A DNA stretch of 64,000 nucleotides from the NCBI RefSeq assembly GCF_000251145.1, contig NZ_AIDW01000003.1:1-64000 (forward strand). The letters run 5' to 3'. This document shows positions 35,593 to 46,984 of this stretch, piece after piece (within the stretch, counting starts at the first letter, position 1; each line of letters starts with the position of its first letter). The position numbers and the translations under genes are program-made. Source of the DNA: Sphingomonas sp. PAMC 26621 (GTDB lineage: Bacteria > Pseudomonadota > Alphaproteobacteria > Sphingomonadales > Sphingomonadaceae). Below the pieces are notes generated by a model. That model ran no database searches, was not told where the DNA came from, and saw only the letters and a program-made list of their open reading frames with translations.

Positions 35593-36224
35593 CGGGGGCG
35601 TGCCACGACGAGCATCTGCTTGCCCATCGGCTTCACCGGCGAGGCGAGATAGGCGCCGATCAGCCACGGCCACACGGGAAGCCGCGACTTGACCGTCAGC
35701 GGCAGGAAACGCGGGCGCACCTCGGTTACTTCCCAGCCATGCGCGGTCAGCAGGTCGGCCAGGCTGATGTGCGAATAGACCGCGACATGCGTGTAATCGT
35801 CGAAATACTCGCGGTACGCGTAGCGGTAATTCGGCTGCAGGATCGTCAGCGTGCCACGCGGCGACAGGGTGCGCCGGATTTCGCGCAAGGCGATGACGAA
35901 CGCATCCTGCGGCAGATGCTCGAACAGGTTGGAGGCAAAGGCGAAATCGACCGTCCCACCGGCAATCGCGCCGAGCTCGGTCACGGGGGAGACGATTGCC
36001 TCGACCCCGGGCGCGACATGGTCGGCCAGCCCGGCCCAGGTGTCGACCGCGATCCGGCGGCGCGCGGTGACGCTGTTGATGAAGTCGCCATAGCCCGCGC
36101 CGAGATCGAGCACGCACGCGTCGGCGGCGATGCGGTGGCGGAAGACATAGCGCCACAACGCCCGCCACACCGCCCCGCGGCGGTGGTCCTCGGTCAGCCG
36201 GGATGCGTGATAGTCGCCGCTCAT
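35589..36224 (-). CDS. Class I SAM-dependent methyltransferase
   Basis: A 211-residue methyltransferase with the SAM-binding VLDLGAGYGDFINSV near residue 42 and the post-motif FAFASNLFEHLPQD near 100. A YAYREYFDDYTHVAVYSH segment follows. The likely target is a polyprenyl- or glycan-linked intermediate, judged from its place between a GT2 and a GT39 gene. Its ATG overlaps the GT2 stop (ATGA). Confidence 0.87.
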   Translation of the reverse strand: MSGDYHASRLTEDHRRGAVWRALWRYVFRHRIAADACVLDLGAGYGDFINSVTARRRIAVDTWAGLADHVAPGVEAIVSPVTELGAIAGGTVDFAFASNLFEHLPQDAFVIALREIRRTLSPRGTLTILQPNYRYAYREYFDDYTHVAVYSHISLADLLTAHGWEVTEVRPRFLPLTVKSRLPVWPWLIGAYLASPVKPMGKQMLVVARPR

Positions 36225-37231
36225 GCGAAGCGCTTCCAGTCCGACAGCAGGCCGTAGATCATCCGCGTCCCCACCGCAAAGCCGCGCCAGTTGTTGACGT
36301 TGCCGCCCTTGCTGAGTCCGATCCGCGCATGGAAGGTGATCGGGCATTCGAGCAGCAGCAAGCCACGGCGGAGCACGGTATCGAGGAAATGCGCGTTGAA
36401 CTCGAGGTTCACCGCGGGGTTGAGATGCGGCAGCAGCGCGATCAGCGCGTCGCGACGGCACAGCTTATAGGTCGTGCCGACATCGGTGATCGTGCCACGC
36501 CCCAGATGCTTGGCTTCCAGCAGCTTCCCCACGAACAGATTGCCGTAATACATGAAGACGGTCAGCTGGGTGAGATACTGCCGCAACGGCTCGACGATCC
36601 GCGAGCCGTTCACGACATCGGCATGCGGGGCATAGGCCAGCAGCTTTTCGACGTCATACGCGCGGAAAGTGCTGTCGCCCTCGCACAAGACGACGAATTC
36701 GGTGTCGTCGAACTTCACCGCCTCGCTGAGGCAGCGATACACGCAGCGCCCATAGCCCGGTGCCGCCTCGTTGAACGTCAGCGCGCCAGCCGCCTCGGCC
36801 CGCTCGAACGTCGCGTCGTGGCTGTTGTTGCTGACGACGATGACGCGCTCGACCAGCGGATGCGCGAGGAAATCCTCGACCGCGCCGGCGATGCTGTCCT
36901 CGTCGTTATACGCCGTCAGCGCGACGGTGACGCGCCGTCGCTTCACCGGAATATAGCGCACCGGGACATCGGGCTTCTTGTGCTGGTGCATGTAGAGCAG
37001 ATCGAACAACGCCAGCACGATGCCGATCATGATCGGTACGCCGCTATACCACACCAGCCATCCCGCGACCGGATCGAGCAGCGCGTGGAGGTTGAGCAGA
37101 TAGCGCGGGAAAACGAGTAGCACGCCCGTCACGTACATCGCCATTCCGGCGACGAAACACAGCACGCCGTACAGCAGGAACGGCGTGTCGAGCGGATGAC
37201 TCACGGCTCGGTTCGGGGGAAAACCTGTCAT
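36221..37231 (-). CDS. Membrane-anchored glycosyltransferase family 2
   Basis: A 336-residue protein with two transmembrane segments near the N-terminus (about 20-45 and 60-85) followed by a GT-A domain: VTVALTAYNDEDSIAGAVED, a VIVVSNNSHDAT strand, and the acidic nucleotide-sugar site VVLCEGDSTF. An acceptor region follows (GTTYKLCRRDAL). Dolichyl/undecaprenyl-phosphate sugar synthases are the closest type by look. The ATG at 37231 has GGAAG upstream; an ATG at 37276 lacks one. First gene of the three-gene operon. Confidence 0.87.
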   Translation of the reverse strand: MTGFPPNRAVSHPLDTPFLLYGVLCFVAGMAMYVTGVLLVFPRYLLNLHALLDPVAGWLVWYSGVPIMIGIVLALFDLLYMHQHKKPDVPVRYIPVKRRRVTVALTAYNDEDSIAGAVEDFLAHPLVERVIVVSNNSHDATFERAEAAGALTFNEAAPGYGRCVYRCLSEAVKFDDTEFVVLCEGDSTFRAYDVEKLLAYAPHADVVNGSRIVEPLRQYLTQLTVFMYYGNLFVGKLLEAKHLGRGTITDVGTTYKLCRRDALIALLPHLNPAVNLEFNAHFLDTVLRRGLLLLECPITFHARIGLSKGGNVNNWRGFAVGTRMIYGLLSDWKRFA

Positions 37232-37387
37232 TTCGCGCTTCCTGGTCGCGCCACTGGTCGAACCGGTGGCACCCATGGTCTAGGAAGCAATGGTTAACGA
37301 TATGGCCTTGGCGCCAGGCCGCACCGGCGCTTTCCGGCGCCGGATGCGGACCGATATCGCGTGGCGGCGCCGACGCTGCCGCCGACC

Positions 37388-38065
37388 TTATTCCTGCCCG
37401 AGCTGGAAGCGCACTGCCATCTGTTGCCACGCCTCGACCGCGACGCCGTCGCGCGTTGCGGGCGTGAAGCGCCATCTGGTCAGCGCCTGGCGGCGGGTCG
37501 CTTCCAGAAACGCGGGCGACGCGGCGATGATTGCCTCGACCTGCTTCACCCGCCCGTCGGTGCCGACCAGCACGCGGACGACGACGCGGCCCTCATGCTC
37601 GGCGAGGCGTTCGTCGGCGGGATAGGCGGGCTGGAACGAGTCGCGATAGCGCGAGTCGATCCGGGCTGCGGTCAGGACCGGCGGAGGCGGCAGCGGGATC
37701 GTACCGGTGGTCCCGGTCTCGCCCGTGTTTGACGCCGTACCGCCCATCGGCGGAAGATCGATATTGACCCCGGTGAGGCCGCTGGTGGTCATCGGGATCG
37801 GCGGATCGGTGACCTCGACGTGATCGATCGGTTTCGGCGTCATCGTCCTGTGCAGCGCGGCGGGCGGTTGCGGTTTGGGATGTTCGGGCGGGGGCGGATC
37901 GGTCGGGAGCGGGATGTTGGTCGCCTCGATCGTCGGGACGATGTGCTGCACGAAATGCGGTGCGGTCAGCGAAAGCCCGAACAGCAGCACGCCGCTTGCG
38001 CCAAGCGCGAAGGCGACGCCGCCCGGATTGAGTCCGCCGGGCCGGGAATAGCGTTCTGCATACAT
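37388..38065 (-). CDS. Energy transducer TonB
   Basis: A 225-residue TonB: short cytoplasmic head, one transmembrane helix (about 15-40), a proline-rich periplasmic spacer (LPTDPPPPEHPKPQPP near 55) and the C-terminal TonB fold with YPADERLAEHEGRVVVRVLV and the closing ALTRWRFTPATRDG. It couples proton-motive force to receptors such as the one at 20549. No exbB/exbD lies next to it. The 156 bases between it and the GT2 gene hold only short GC palindromes. Confidence 0.92.
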   Translation of the reverse strand: MYAERYSRPGGLNPGGVAFALGASGVLLFGLSLTAPHFVQHIVPTIEATNIPLPTDPPPPEHPKPQPPAALHRTMTPKPIDHVEVTDPPIPMTTSGLTGVNIDLPPMGGTASNTGETGTTGTIPLPPPPVLTAARIDSRYRDSFQPAYPADERLAEHEGRVVVRVLVGTDGRVKQVEAIIAASPAFLEATRRQALTRWRFTPATRDGVAVEAWQQMAVRFQLGQE

Positions 38066-38153
38066 GCGCTCATCTCCACCTAAGACCGCCCGGTCTCTGC
38101 CGGGGCTGTGGAGGATGTTACATCATAACCTTTACGGCGCAAGAGACATTGTC

Positions 38154-39482
38154 TCATGTCGCAACCAAGCGTTCCCGCGCACGATCCTGTCCGATCAGCG
38201 GCAGCAGCGTCTTCATGTCCGGCCCGTGATCGCGCCCGGTCAGCGCGCGGCGCAGCGGAAGGAACAGCGCCTTGCCGCTCCGCCCGGTCTCGGCCTTGAG
38301 CGCGGCGGTCAGCGCGTGCCACGGGTCGGCATCCCAGGCGATGACGTTGGTCATGCGCGCCGCCGACTCGAGGAAATCGGCATCGGCAGGGTCGCGCTCC
38401 GCGGTGATCGGGCCCTCGATCACGCGCCACCAGTCGGCGGCTTCCGCGACGGTCGCCAGATTGGGCCGCACCGCCGCCCATTCCGCTTCGCCCATCCCCG
38501 CCGGAAGCCGCTCGGCGACATGCGCGAAATCGAGCTGATGGACGATCTTGGCGTTGAGTCCGGCAAGTTCCGCCTCGTCGAAGCGCGCGGGCGCGCGGCC
38601 AAACCTGGCGAAGTCGAAGCTCTCGACCAGCGCTTGCGTCTCGACCAGCGGCTCGACCGGCAGGCTCGTCCCGATCCGCGCGAGCAGCGCGCGCACCGCT
38701 TCGGGTTCGATCCCGATCTCGCGGAAATGCGCGACGCCGAGCGAGCCGAGCCGCTTGGACAATTTGCCTTCCGCCCCCGTCAGCAGCGCCTCGTGCGCGA
38801 AGGCGGGTGCCGTCACCCCCATCGCCGTGAACATCTGCAACTGGAGCGCGGTGTTCGAGACATGGTCCTCGCCACGGACGACGTGCGTGATCCCCATCTC
38901 GGCATCGTCGATCGCGGAGGGGAGCATGTAGAGCCACGATCCGTCGGCGCGGCGGATCACCGGGTCGCTCATCGTCGCGGCATCGAACTTCTGGGCCCCG
39001 CGGATCAGGTCGTCCCACACGATCGGCGTGTCGTGGTCGAGCTTGAAGCGCCAGTGCGGCTGGACGCCCCCGGCCGCGAGCGCCGCGCGATCCGCGTCGC
39101 TCAGCGCGAGCGCGGCGCGATCGTAGATCGGCGGCAGCCCGCGCCCCGCCGCGATCTTGCGCTTGAGGTCGAGCTCCTGCGCCGTCTCATAGGCGGGATA
39201 GACCCGACCCGCCGCGCGCAACGCCTCGAACCGCGCCTCATAGAGCGCGAACCGCGCCGACTGCCGTTCCTCGCCATCGGGCACGAGCCCGAGCCACGCC
39301 AGGTCCGCGCGGATCGCGTCGACGAAGCGTTCCTCGCTGCGCTCCGCATCGGTATCGTCGATCCGCAACCAGAATTCCCCGCCCTGCGCACGCGCCCACA
39401 GCCAGTTGTGGAGCGCGGCGCGGATGTTGCCGACGTGGAGGTGCCCGGTGGGCGACGGGGCGAAACGGGTGCGGACGGTCAT
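38154..39482 (-). CDS. gltX: Glutamate--tRNA ligase
   Basis: A 442-residue class I synthetase with the HIGH-type [10 protein letters not shown] at 9-18 and the KMSKS-type [10 protein letters not shown] near 250, plus a full-length anticodon-binding region, so it is not the short GluQ protein. Alphaproteobacteria often carry two gltX copies of different tRNA specificity; which one this is cannot be told here. It is convergent with nothing and reads toward tonB. Confidence 0.94.
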   Translation of the reverse strand: MTVRTRFAPSPTGHLHVGNIRAALHNWLWARAQGGEFWLRIDDTDAERSEERFVDAIRADLAWLGLVPDGEERQSARFALYEARFEALRAAGRVYPAYETAQELDLKRKIAAGRGLPPIYDRAALALSDADRAALAAGGVQPHWRFKLDHDTPIVWDDLIRGAQKFDAATMSDPVIRRADGSWLYMLPSAIDDAEMGITHVVRGEDHVSNTALQLQMFTAMGVTAPAFAHEALLTGAEGKLSKRLGSLGVAHFREIGIEPEAVRALLARIGTSLPVEPLVETQALVESFDFARFGRAPARFDEAELAGLNAKIVHQLDFAHVAERLPAGMGEAEWAAVRPNLATVAEAADWWRVIEGPITAERDPADADFLESAARMTNVIAWDADPWHALTAALKAETGRSGKALFLPLRRALTGRDHGPDMKTLLPLIGQDRARERLVAT

Positions 39483-39610
39483 CCCTCCGGCCTACGCAGC
39501 CCCGCGCGCCGGGGCAAGCGCGCGACGCTTTGTCCCCCGCCCCCTTTCGCGATCCGCCCCGCGCTTCTAAGGGAGTCGCGATTTTGTCACGCAGTAAAGG
39601 GCGACCGCAC

Positions 39611-40546
39611 ATGAAACTTCTGACCGGGAACGCCAATCTGCCCTTGGCGCGCGACATCTCCGCCTATCTCGAGATTCCGCTGACCCAGGCGAGCGTCCGC
39701 CGCTTCGCCGACGAGGAAGTGTTCGTCGAGATCCACGAGAACGTCCGTGGCGAGGATGTCTTCGTGCTCCAGTCGACCGGCTATCCCGCGAACGACAATC
39801 TGATGGAATTGCTGATCTGCATCGATGCGCTCAAGCGCGCGTCGGCGAAGCGGATCACCGCGGTGGTGCCGTATTTCGGCTATGCCCGCCAGGACCGGAA
39901 GCCCGGCCCGCGCACGCCGATCTCGGCCAAGCTCGTCGCCAACCTCATCACCGTCGCGGGCGCGGACCGCGTGCTGTCGGTCGATCTTCATGCCGGGCAG
40001 ATTCAGGGGTTCTTCGACATCCCGACCGACAATCTGTTCGCCGCCCCCGTGATGTCGGCGGATATCCTGACGCGCTATGGCGACCGCAACCTGATGGTCG
40101 TCTCGCCCGACGTCGGCGGCGTGGTCCGTGCGCGCGCGCTCGCCAAGCGGCTCGACAATGCCCCGCTTGCGATCGTCGACAAGCGGCGCGAGCGCGCGGG
40201 CGAGTCCGAGGTGATGAACATCATCGGCGAGGTCGAGGGCCGCTTCTGCATCCTGATCGACGATATCGTGGACTCGGCGGGCACGCTGTGCAACGCCGCC
40301 GCCGCGCTGAAGCAGGCGGGCGCCGAGGGGGTCGCGGCTTACGTGACGCACGGCGTGCTGTCGGGCGGCGCGGTGGCACGGGTCGAAGGATCTGCGCTCG
40401 AGGAACTGGTGATCACCGACTCGATCGGGACGCACGAGGTGATCAAGGACGCCAAGCGAATCCGCAACCTGACGATCGCGCCGCTGCTCGCCGAGGCGAT
40501 CCGCCGGATCGCGGACGAAAGCTCGGTGTCGTCGCTGTTCGACTGA
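39611..40546 (+). CDS. prs: Ribose-phosphate pyrophosphokinase
   Basis: A 311-residue PRPP synthetase making the precursor of nucleotides, histidine and tryptophan. Motifs: the ATP/metal site [13 protein letters not shown] near 90, [13 protein letters not shown] near 128, the catalytic flexible loop [10 protein letters not shown] near 190, and the PRPP loop [12 protein letters not shown] near 217. The ATG at 39611 gives the family start; AAGGG lies ten bases upstream. Confidence 0.96.
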   Translation: MKLLTGNANLPLARDISAYLEIPLTQASVRRFADEEVFVEIHENVRGEDVFVLQSTGYPANDNLMELLICIDALKRASAKRITAVVPYFGYARQDRKPGPRTPISAKLVANLITVAGADRVLSVDLHAGQIQGFFDIPTDNLFAAPVMSADILTRYGDRNLMVVSPDVGGVVRARALAKRLDNAPLAIVDKRRERAGESEVMNIIGEVEGRFCILIDDIVDSAGTLCNAAAALKQAGAEGVAAYVTHGVLSGGAVARVEGSALEELVITDSIGTHEVIKDAKRIRNLTIAPLLAEAIRRIADESSVSSLFD

Positions 40547-40572
40547 GGGTCGGGGTGACCCCGTCCCCACTT

Positions 40573-40665
40573 CCGTCATGCTGAACTTGTTTCAGCATCC
40601 ACCGTGCAACAGGCATAGCCCGGACTCGCGGAGGGCTGGATCCTGAAACAAGTTCAGGATGACGG
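40573..40665. repeat. Palindromic repeat, family B (copy 1)
   Basis: Arms 40573-40601 and 40637-40665 (TGCTGAACTTGTTTCAGCAT / TCCTGAAACAAGTTCAGGAT) form an imperfect inverted repeat between convergent prs and crtZ. Nearly identical over about 100 bases to 48317-48409. Confidence 0.85.
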
Positions 40666-40732
40666 ACGGTTTTGCAGAGGTCTTGCCTCCCTGCGGATGC
40701 CGGAAGGAGAGAGTGCGCGGCCCCGAAAACGC

Positions 40733-41248
40733 TCAGTGAATCGGATCGCGCTGCCGCCCCGGCGCCCGCACGCCCGCCCGCTGGCGCCGCTTCAGCTCCG
40801 CCTTCAACGCCTCGGGCCGCTGCGCGACGAGGAACCCGAAGCTGACGCTCCCCTCCTTCGTCTCGACCACGTGATGCAGCCGGTGCGCCTGGACGATCCG
40901 CTTCATATAGGTGGACTTGGGCAGATAGCGCGTCGGCAGCCGGCGATGCACGATGATGTCGTGAAACCCGAAATAGATCGCGCCATAGGCCGCGACCCCG
41001 GCCCCGATCCACACACAGCCCGGCCACCAGCCAAGCTGCAACCCGCCGAAGATCAGCAGGAACGAGGGCACCGCAAAGATCGCGGCATACCAGTCGTTGA
41101 GCTCGAACGCGCCGGTCCGCGGCGCATGGTGGCTCGCGTGGAGGAACCAGCCGACCCCGTGCATGATCCAGCGGTGCGCCGCATAGGCGAACGCCTCCAT
41201 CCCGACGACGGTTACCAGACACAGCGCGAGGCCGAGGATCCACGACAT
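40733..41248 (-). CDS. crtZ: Beta-carotene hydroxylase
   Basis: A 171-residue membrane di-iron hydroxylase that would convert beta-carotene to zeaxanthin. Four histidine clusters are present: HRWIMH, HASHH, HDIIVHRR and HRLHH, within about four hydrophobic segments. Length is normal for CrtZ. The ATG at 41248 was chosen because the first membrane helix starts there. Other carotenoid genes are not in the window; ispG at 14251 supplies precursors. Divergent from sucC. Confidence 0.93.
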   Translation of the reverse strand: MSWILGLALCLVTVVGMEAFAYAAHRWIMHGVGWFLHASHHAPRTGAFELNDWYAAIFAVPSFLLIFGGLQLGWWPGCVWIGAGVAAYGAIYFGFHDIIVHRRLPTRYLPKSTYMKRIVQAHRLHHVVETKEGSVSFGFLVAQRPEALKAELKRRQRAGVRAPGRQRDPIH

Positions 41249-41360
41249 GACCGTCCCATAGGCGACCCGCGCGGCGAAGGCGAGCCTTGCAAGGGGTGGA
41301 TTCACCGCGCCCGCTGTGCTTAAGGCACAGGCAAACTCGACCCGTGAAAGGCACGAACCC

Positions 41361-42559
<1,199 letters not shown>

Positions 42560-42583
42560 GCCACCCACGGTACCAATGAAACG

Positions 42584-42617
42584 GGGGCTCGGACGGCAAC
42601 GTCCGGGCCCCTTTTCT
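42584..42617 (+). terminator. Intrinsic terminator after sucC
   Basis: A 12-bp stem with one G-T pair (GGGGCTCGGACG / CGTCCGGGCCCC), GCAA loop, followed by TTTTCT. The rest of the gap to etfB (42618-42780) holds small palindromes (ATGCCGCTACGGCAT at about 42653; ATCTGACCGCCAGAT at about 42712) but no gene. Confidence 0.85.
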
Positions 42618-42780
42618 GTTCGGCGGCCGAATCGGCACGTTCCGTCCCGCAAATGCCGCTACGGCATCGCGCTTTTTCCATACCGGACTTGCGAAAAGCG
42701 CGGAAAATAGCCATCTGACCGCCAGATGCACCGCCTTTACGCGTGGCGGAAAACGTGATCGACCTTGGAAGGGATAGCCG

Positions 42781-43539
42781 ATGAAGGTGCTGGTACCGGT
42801 CAAGCGGGTGCTTGATTACAATGTGAAACCCCGCATCAAGGCGGATGGCAGCGGCGTCGACCTCGCCAACGTCAAGATGAGCATGAACCCGTTCGACGAG
42901 ATTGCGGTCGAAGAAGCGATCCGCCTCAAGGAAGGCAAGAACGGGGGGGGCGTCACCGAGATCGTCGTCGTCTCGATCGGCGAGCAGAAGTCGCAGGAAA
43001 CGCTCCGCACCGCGCTCGCCATGGGCGCGGACCGCGCCATCCTCGTCGTCAGCGAGGACAAGGTCGAGCCGCTCGGCGTCGCCAAGCTGCTGAAAGCGAT
43101 CGTCGACGAGGAAAAGCCCGATCTGGTGATCCTCGGCAAGCAGGCGATCGACGACGACAACAACCAGACCGGGCAGATGCTCGCCGGGTTGCTCGGCGTC
43201 GGCCAGGCGACGTTCGCGTCGAAGGTCGAGCTCGCCGGCGACAGCGTCACCGTGACGCGCGAAGTCGATGGCGGGTCGGAGACCGAGACGCTCAAGCTCC
43301 CAGCGATCATCACGGTCGACCTGCGCCTCAACGAGCCGCGCTATGCGTCGCTCCCCAACATCATGAAGGCCAAGTCGAAGCCGATGGCGAACAAGACGCC
43401 CGCTGATTTCGGTGTCGACGTCAGCCCGCGGCTCGCCACGCTCAAGGTGGTCGAACCCGCCAAGCGCTCGGCCGGCGTCAAGGTCGCGGACGTTGATGAA
43501 CTCGTTGCCAAGCTCAAGACGATGGGAGTTTCCAAGTGA
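42781..43539 (+). CDS. etfB: Electron transfer flavoprotein beta subunit
   Basis: A 252-residue EtfB, which with EtfA carries electrons from acyl-CoA and other dehydrogenases to the quinone pool through AMP/FAD sites. It opens [20 protein letters not shown] and has the family signature around [20 protein letters not shown] near 175. GGAAGGG lies upstream of the ATG. A run of eight G bases (about 42944) keeps frame. Confidence 0.96.
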   Translation: MKVLVPVKRVLDYNVKPRIKADGSGVDLANVKMSMNPFDEIAVEEAIRLKEGKNGGGVTEIVVVSIGEQKSQETLRTALAMGADRAILVVSEDKVEPLGVAKLLKAIVDEEKPDLVILGKQAIDDDNNQTGQMLAGLLGVGQATFASKVELAGDSVTVTREVDGGSETETLKLPAIITVDLRLNEPRYASLPNIMKAKSKPMANKTPADFGVDVSPRLATLKVVEPAKRSAGVKVADVDELVAKLKTMGVSK

Positions 43540-44465
43540 AGACGCTCGTTTGGGTCGAACATGACGGCGCCACCGTCAAGGACGCCACGCTCGCCGTGGT
43601 CACCGCCGCATCGCAGCTCGGCGAAGTGCATCTGCTCGTCGCCGGCCAGGGCGTCGACGCGGTCGCCGCCGAAGCCGCCAAGATCGCAGGCGTCGGCAAG
43701 GTGCATGTCGCGGACGACGCGGCCTATGCGCATGCACTCGCGGAGAACGTCGCGCCGCTGATCGTCCAGTTGATGGGCGATCACGACGCGTTCCTCGCGC
43801 CCGCCACGACCAACGGCAAGAACATCGCGCCGCGCGTCGCCGCGCTGCTCGACGTGATGCAGATCAGCGACATCCTGTCGGTCGAGAGCGAGGACACGTT
43901 CACGCGCCCGATCTATGCGGGCAATGCGATCGCCACCGTCCAGTCGAAGGACGCCAAGAAGATTATCACCGTGCGCGGCACCGCCTTTGCCAAGGCGGCG
44001 ACCGAGGGCGGCACCGGGACGATCGAGGCGGTCGCGACGACCGGCGACCTCGGCGTGTCGACCTATGTCGGCAGCGAGATCGCCAAGTCGGAGCGGCCCG
44101 AGCTGACGTCTGCCAAGATCATCGTCTCGGGCGGGCGTGCGCTGGGTTCGGGCGACAAGTTCCATGAACTGATCGATCCGCTCGCCGACAAGCTCGGTGC
44201 GGGCGTGGGTGCGAGCCGGGCCGCGGTTGACGCGGGCTATGCGCCGAACGACTATCAGGTCGGCCAGACCGGCAAGATCGTCGCCCCGGAAGTCTATGTC
44301 GCGGTCGGCATCTCCGGCGCGATCCAGCATCTTGCGGGGATGAAGGACTCGAAGACGATCATCGCGATCAACAAGGACGAGGACGCGCCGATCTTCCAGG
44401 TCGCGGACATTGGCCTCGTCGGGGACTTGTTCAAGATCCTGCCGGAGCTGACCGGCAAGCTCTGA
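43536..44465 (+). CDS. etfA: Electron transfer flavoprotein alpha subunit
   Basis: A 309-residue EtfA holding FAD in its C-terminal domain ([14 protein letters not shown] near 190, [20 protein letters not shown] near 265, and [15 protein letters not shown] at the end). Its GTG start overlaps the etfB stop (GTGA), which fits equal production of the two subunits. A terminator follows. Confidence 0.96.
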   Translation: MKTLVWVEHDGATVKDATLAVVTAASQLGEVHLLVAGQGVDAVAAEAAKIAGVGKVHVADDAAYAHALAENVAPLIVQLMGDHDAFLAPATTNGKNIAPRVAALLDVMQISDILSVESEDTFTRPIYAGNAIATVQSKDAKKIITVRGTAFAKAATEGGTGTIEAVATTGDLGVSTYVGSEIAKSERPELTSAKIIVSGGRALGSGDKFHELIDPLADKLGAGVGASRAAVDAGYAPNDYQVGQTGKIVAPEVYVAVGISGAIQHLAGMKDSKTIIAINKDEDAPIFQVADIGLVGDLFKILPELTGKL

Positions 44466-44490
44466 GCGTTACACAGTGCTGACGGATCGA

Positions 44491-44520
44491 ACGGGCGGCC
44501 AGTTGGTCGCCCGTTTTATT
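44491..44520 (+). terminator. Intrinsic terminator after etfA
   Basis: A 10-bp stem with one G-T pair (ACGGGCGGCC / GGTCGCCCGT), AGTT loop, then TTTATT. The remaining gap to 44753 contains an inverted pair (AGGTTCAGCGAA at about 44620 with TTTCGCTGAACCT at about 44668) and a family D half-repeat, but no gene. Confidence 0.85.
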
Positions 44521-44753
44521 ATGGTAACGTAACATTCAGTATTGTCCCCCGCAGAAATACGCGTCATGAACCACCGCGTTGCTCGGGGGGGCAGCGTGTC
44601 CGCGTCGACAGGTTCAGCGAATCGTTTGCGCGCCCTGCATGGGGGCCTGCGGTCGCGCCGCGCACCGTTTCGCTGAACCTCGTCACTGCGCGGTCCCTTA
44701 TACCGGCATCATCCCCCCGTTCGTTTCGAGCGAATGGGAAGCAACCATCGCCG

Positions 44754-45980
44754 TCAGTCGCTCCCGATCGGCTTGACCGGCGTCTCGACCGGTATCGGCA
44801 AGGGCGCCACCCGCCGCAGCAACAGCGCGATCACTAGCGCGGCCACCCCAAGCATCAGGCAGAACACCGTCACCCCCGGCCAGCCCGCGCGCGTCCAGGC
44901 GACGCCCCCCGCCGACCCGAGCACGCTCGACCCGGCATAGTAGAAGAACAGGTACAGCGCCGCCCCCTGCCCGCGATTCTCACGCGCGCGCCGGCCGACC
45001 CACGCGCTTGCGATCGAATGCGCGCCGAAGAAGCCGACCGTCACCGCCGCGATGCCCAGGATCACGCTCCACAAGGGCGCGGTCGCGGTCAGCAGGATAC
45101 CGACGATCAGCAGCACCACCGGCGTCCAGAACACCAGCCGCCGCCCGAGCCGTCCCGACAGCCCGCCAAACCATGCCGAACTCGCCGACCCCAGCAGATA
45201 CAGCAGGAAGATCGCGCCGACCGCCGCATGGCCAAGACTGTACGGCGGGGCGAGCAGCCGGAACCCCGCATAATTGTAGATCGTGACGAACACGCCCATC
45301 AGCAGGAACGCCTCGGCATACAGCAGCGGCAGCGCGCGGTCCGCAAACAGCGTCGCGGTCGCGCGCCAGACCGATCCGCGCTTGTGCGTGCGCCGGGTAA
45401 AACCCCGCGATTCGGGCGCGAGCCGCCGGAACGCTTCCGCCATCGCCAGCCCCGCCAGCCCGACGATCCCGATTGCCCAGCGCCAGTCCGCGACATCCGC
45501 GATCAGGCTGACGCCGAGCCGCCCCGCCATCCCGCCGATCGCGCTCCCCGCGATATAGAGCCCCATCGCCGACCCGACCGACCCCGCGTCGACCTCCTCG
45601 GCGACATAGGCCATCGCGACCGCCGGCACGCCCGCGAGCGCAACGCCCGTCGCGAAGCGCAACGCGAGCAGCGTCGTCCAGTCGGGCGCGACCGCGGTGG
45701 CGAGGGTGAACAGCCCGGCGAGGAACATCGCCGCGACCATCATAGGGCGGCGTCCCCACCGATCCGACAGCGCGCCGGCGAACAGGATCCCGATCGCGAG
45801 CGGGCCGGTCGCCAGCGACACCGCGAGGCTCGCACCCTCCGCATTCACCCCGAAGCGCTGCGCAAAGATCGGGAGCAGCGGCTGGACCGAATAGAGCAGC
45901 GAAAAGGTCGAGAACCCCGCGAACAGCATCGCGAGCGTCAGCCGCCGGTAGCCAGCACTTCCCTTGGCATGCGCCGCCAT
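44754..45980 (-). CDS. MFS transporter (YnfM-like)
   Basis: A 408-residue major facilitator with twelve hydrophobic segments, opening with LLYSVQPLLPIFAQRFGVN and the loop signature GALSDRWGRRPMM. The type is that of YnfM/arabinose-efflux-like exporters; the substrate is unknown. Its ATG shares a base with the stop of the deacetylase gene (TGATG), making it the last gene of nhaA-deacetylase-MFS. Confidence 0.88.
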   Translation of the reverse strand: MAAHAKGSAGYRRLTLAMLFAGFSTFSLLYSVQPLLPIFAQRFGVNAEGASLAVSLATGPLAIGILFAGALSDRWGRRPMMVAAMFLAGLFTLATAVAPDWTTLLALRFATGVALAGVPAVAMAYVAEEVDAGSVGSAMGLYIAGSAIGGMAGRLGVSLIADVADWRWAIGIVGLAGLAMAEAFRRLAPESRGFTRRTHKRGSVWRATATLFADRALPLLYAEAFLLMGVFVTIYNYAGFRLLAPPYSLGHAAVGAIFLLYLLGSASSAWFGGLSGRLGRRLVFWTPVVLLIVGILLTATAPLWSVILGIAAVTVGFFGAHSIASAWVGRRARENRGQGAALYLFFYYAGSSVLGSAGGVAWTRAGWPGVTVFCLMLGVAALVIALLLRRVAPLPIPVETPVKPIGSD

Positions 45981-46984
45981 CAGAAGCCGGACAACAGGCT
46001 GACGACGTTCCGGCCCAAGGCGTCGACCGCATAGCCGCCCTCCATCGCGATCACGCTCGGCCAGCCGCACGCCGCGATGTCGCGCGCGAGCACCGCATAA
46101 TCGTCGGTGGTGAGCTTGAAATGCGCGATTGGGTCGCTCTCCCACGTATCCGCGCCGAAGCTGACGACGAGCAGGTCAGGCGCGAACCGTGCGATCGCCT
46201 CGAGCGCCTGGTCCTGCGCGCGACGGAACGGGGCGAGCCCAGCGCCCTGCGGTAGCGGCAGGTTGAGCGTCGCGCCTGCTCCCTCGCCGTCCCCGGTCTC
46301 GTCGGCATGGCCCCAGTAGAACGGGTAGTCGCTTACCGGATCGGCGTGGATGCTCGCGTAGAACACGTCGCCGCGATCCCAGAAGATGTCCTGCGTGCCG
46401 TTGCCGTGGTGATAGTCGATATCGAGGATCGCGACCCGCTGCCGCCCCGCGTCGCGTGCGGCTTGCGCGGCGATCGCGGCGGTGTTGAGGTAGCAATAGC
46501 CGCCGTAATAATCCGCGCCCGCATGATGCCCGGGCGGGCGGCACAGCGCGAACGCGGCACGCTCGCCCCCGAGCACCGCGTGAGTCGCGGCGAGCGCACT
46601 TTGCGCGCTGCCATAGGCCGAACCCCAGCTTTGCGCGGTCAGCGGGGTCGAGGCGTCGAAGCTGTAGCGCCCGATCTGCCCGTCGATCCGGTCGATCCTG
46701 AGCGACCGCCGCCCGACCACCGGCCAGACATAGCCCATCGCATCCCCCGGCCGCCCCGCCGCCGCCCAGCGCGCAGGCCCCTCGCGCAGGAACGCGAGAT
46801 AGTCGTCGGTGTGGACCGCCCGGATCGCCGCGTCGCCACGATCTTCCGGCGTCTCCGCGCCACCGATCGCGGCGAGGATCGTCTCCGCGCGCGACGGCGT
46901 CTCGGCGTAGGCGGTGAACCCGCCGTTGTGGAGTTCCTGCGCGGGCGCATGCGCCAGCTGGCTGGGCGAGAAGAAACTACGCAT
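45980..46984 (-). CDS. Histone deacetylase family protein, acetylpolyamine amidohydrolase-like
   Basis: A 334-residue zinc hydrolase of the arginase/deacetylase fold. Active-site elements: CRPPGHHAGADYYGGYCYLN (His pair), ILDIDYHHGNGTQDIFW (zinc Asp/His), FGADTWESDP (zinc Asp) and MEGGYA (catalytic-side Tyr). The N-terminal MRSFFSPSQLAHAP resembles acetylpolyamine amidohydrolases. The ATG at 46984 overlaps the nhaA stop by eight bases. Polyamine deacetylation is the likeliest activity, inferred from family. Confidence 0.88.
   Translation of the reverse strand: MRSFFSPSQLAHAPAQELHNGGFTAYAETPSRAETILAAIGGAETPEDRGDAAIRAVHTDDYLAFLREGPARWAAAGRPGDAMGYVWPVVGRRSLRIDRIDGQIGRYSFDASTPLTAQSWGSAYGSAQSALAATHAVLGGERAAFALCRPPGHHAGADYYGGYCYLNTAAIAAQAARDAGRQRVAILDIDYHHGNGTQDIFWDRGDVFYASIHADPVSDYPFYWGHADETGDGEGAGATLNLPLPQGAGLAPFRRAQDQALEAIARFAPDLLVVSFGADTWESDPIAHFKLTTDDYAVLARDIAACGWPSVIAMEGGYAVDALGRNVVSLLSGF

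Noticed and set aside
38154..39482. GluQRS (tRNA-Asp modifying) instead of glutamyl-tRNA synthetase
   Set aside because: The protein is 442 residues with an intact KLSKR loop and a full anticodon-binding half, which GluQRS lacks.
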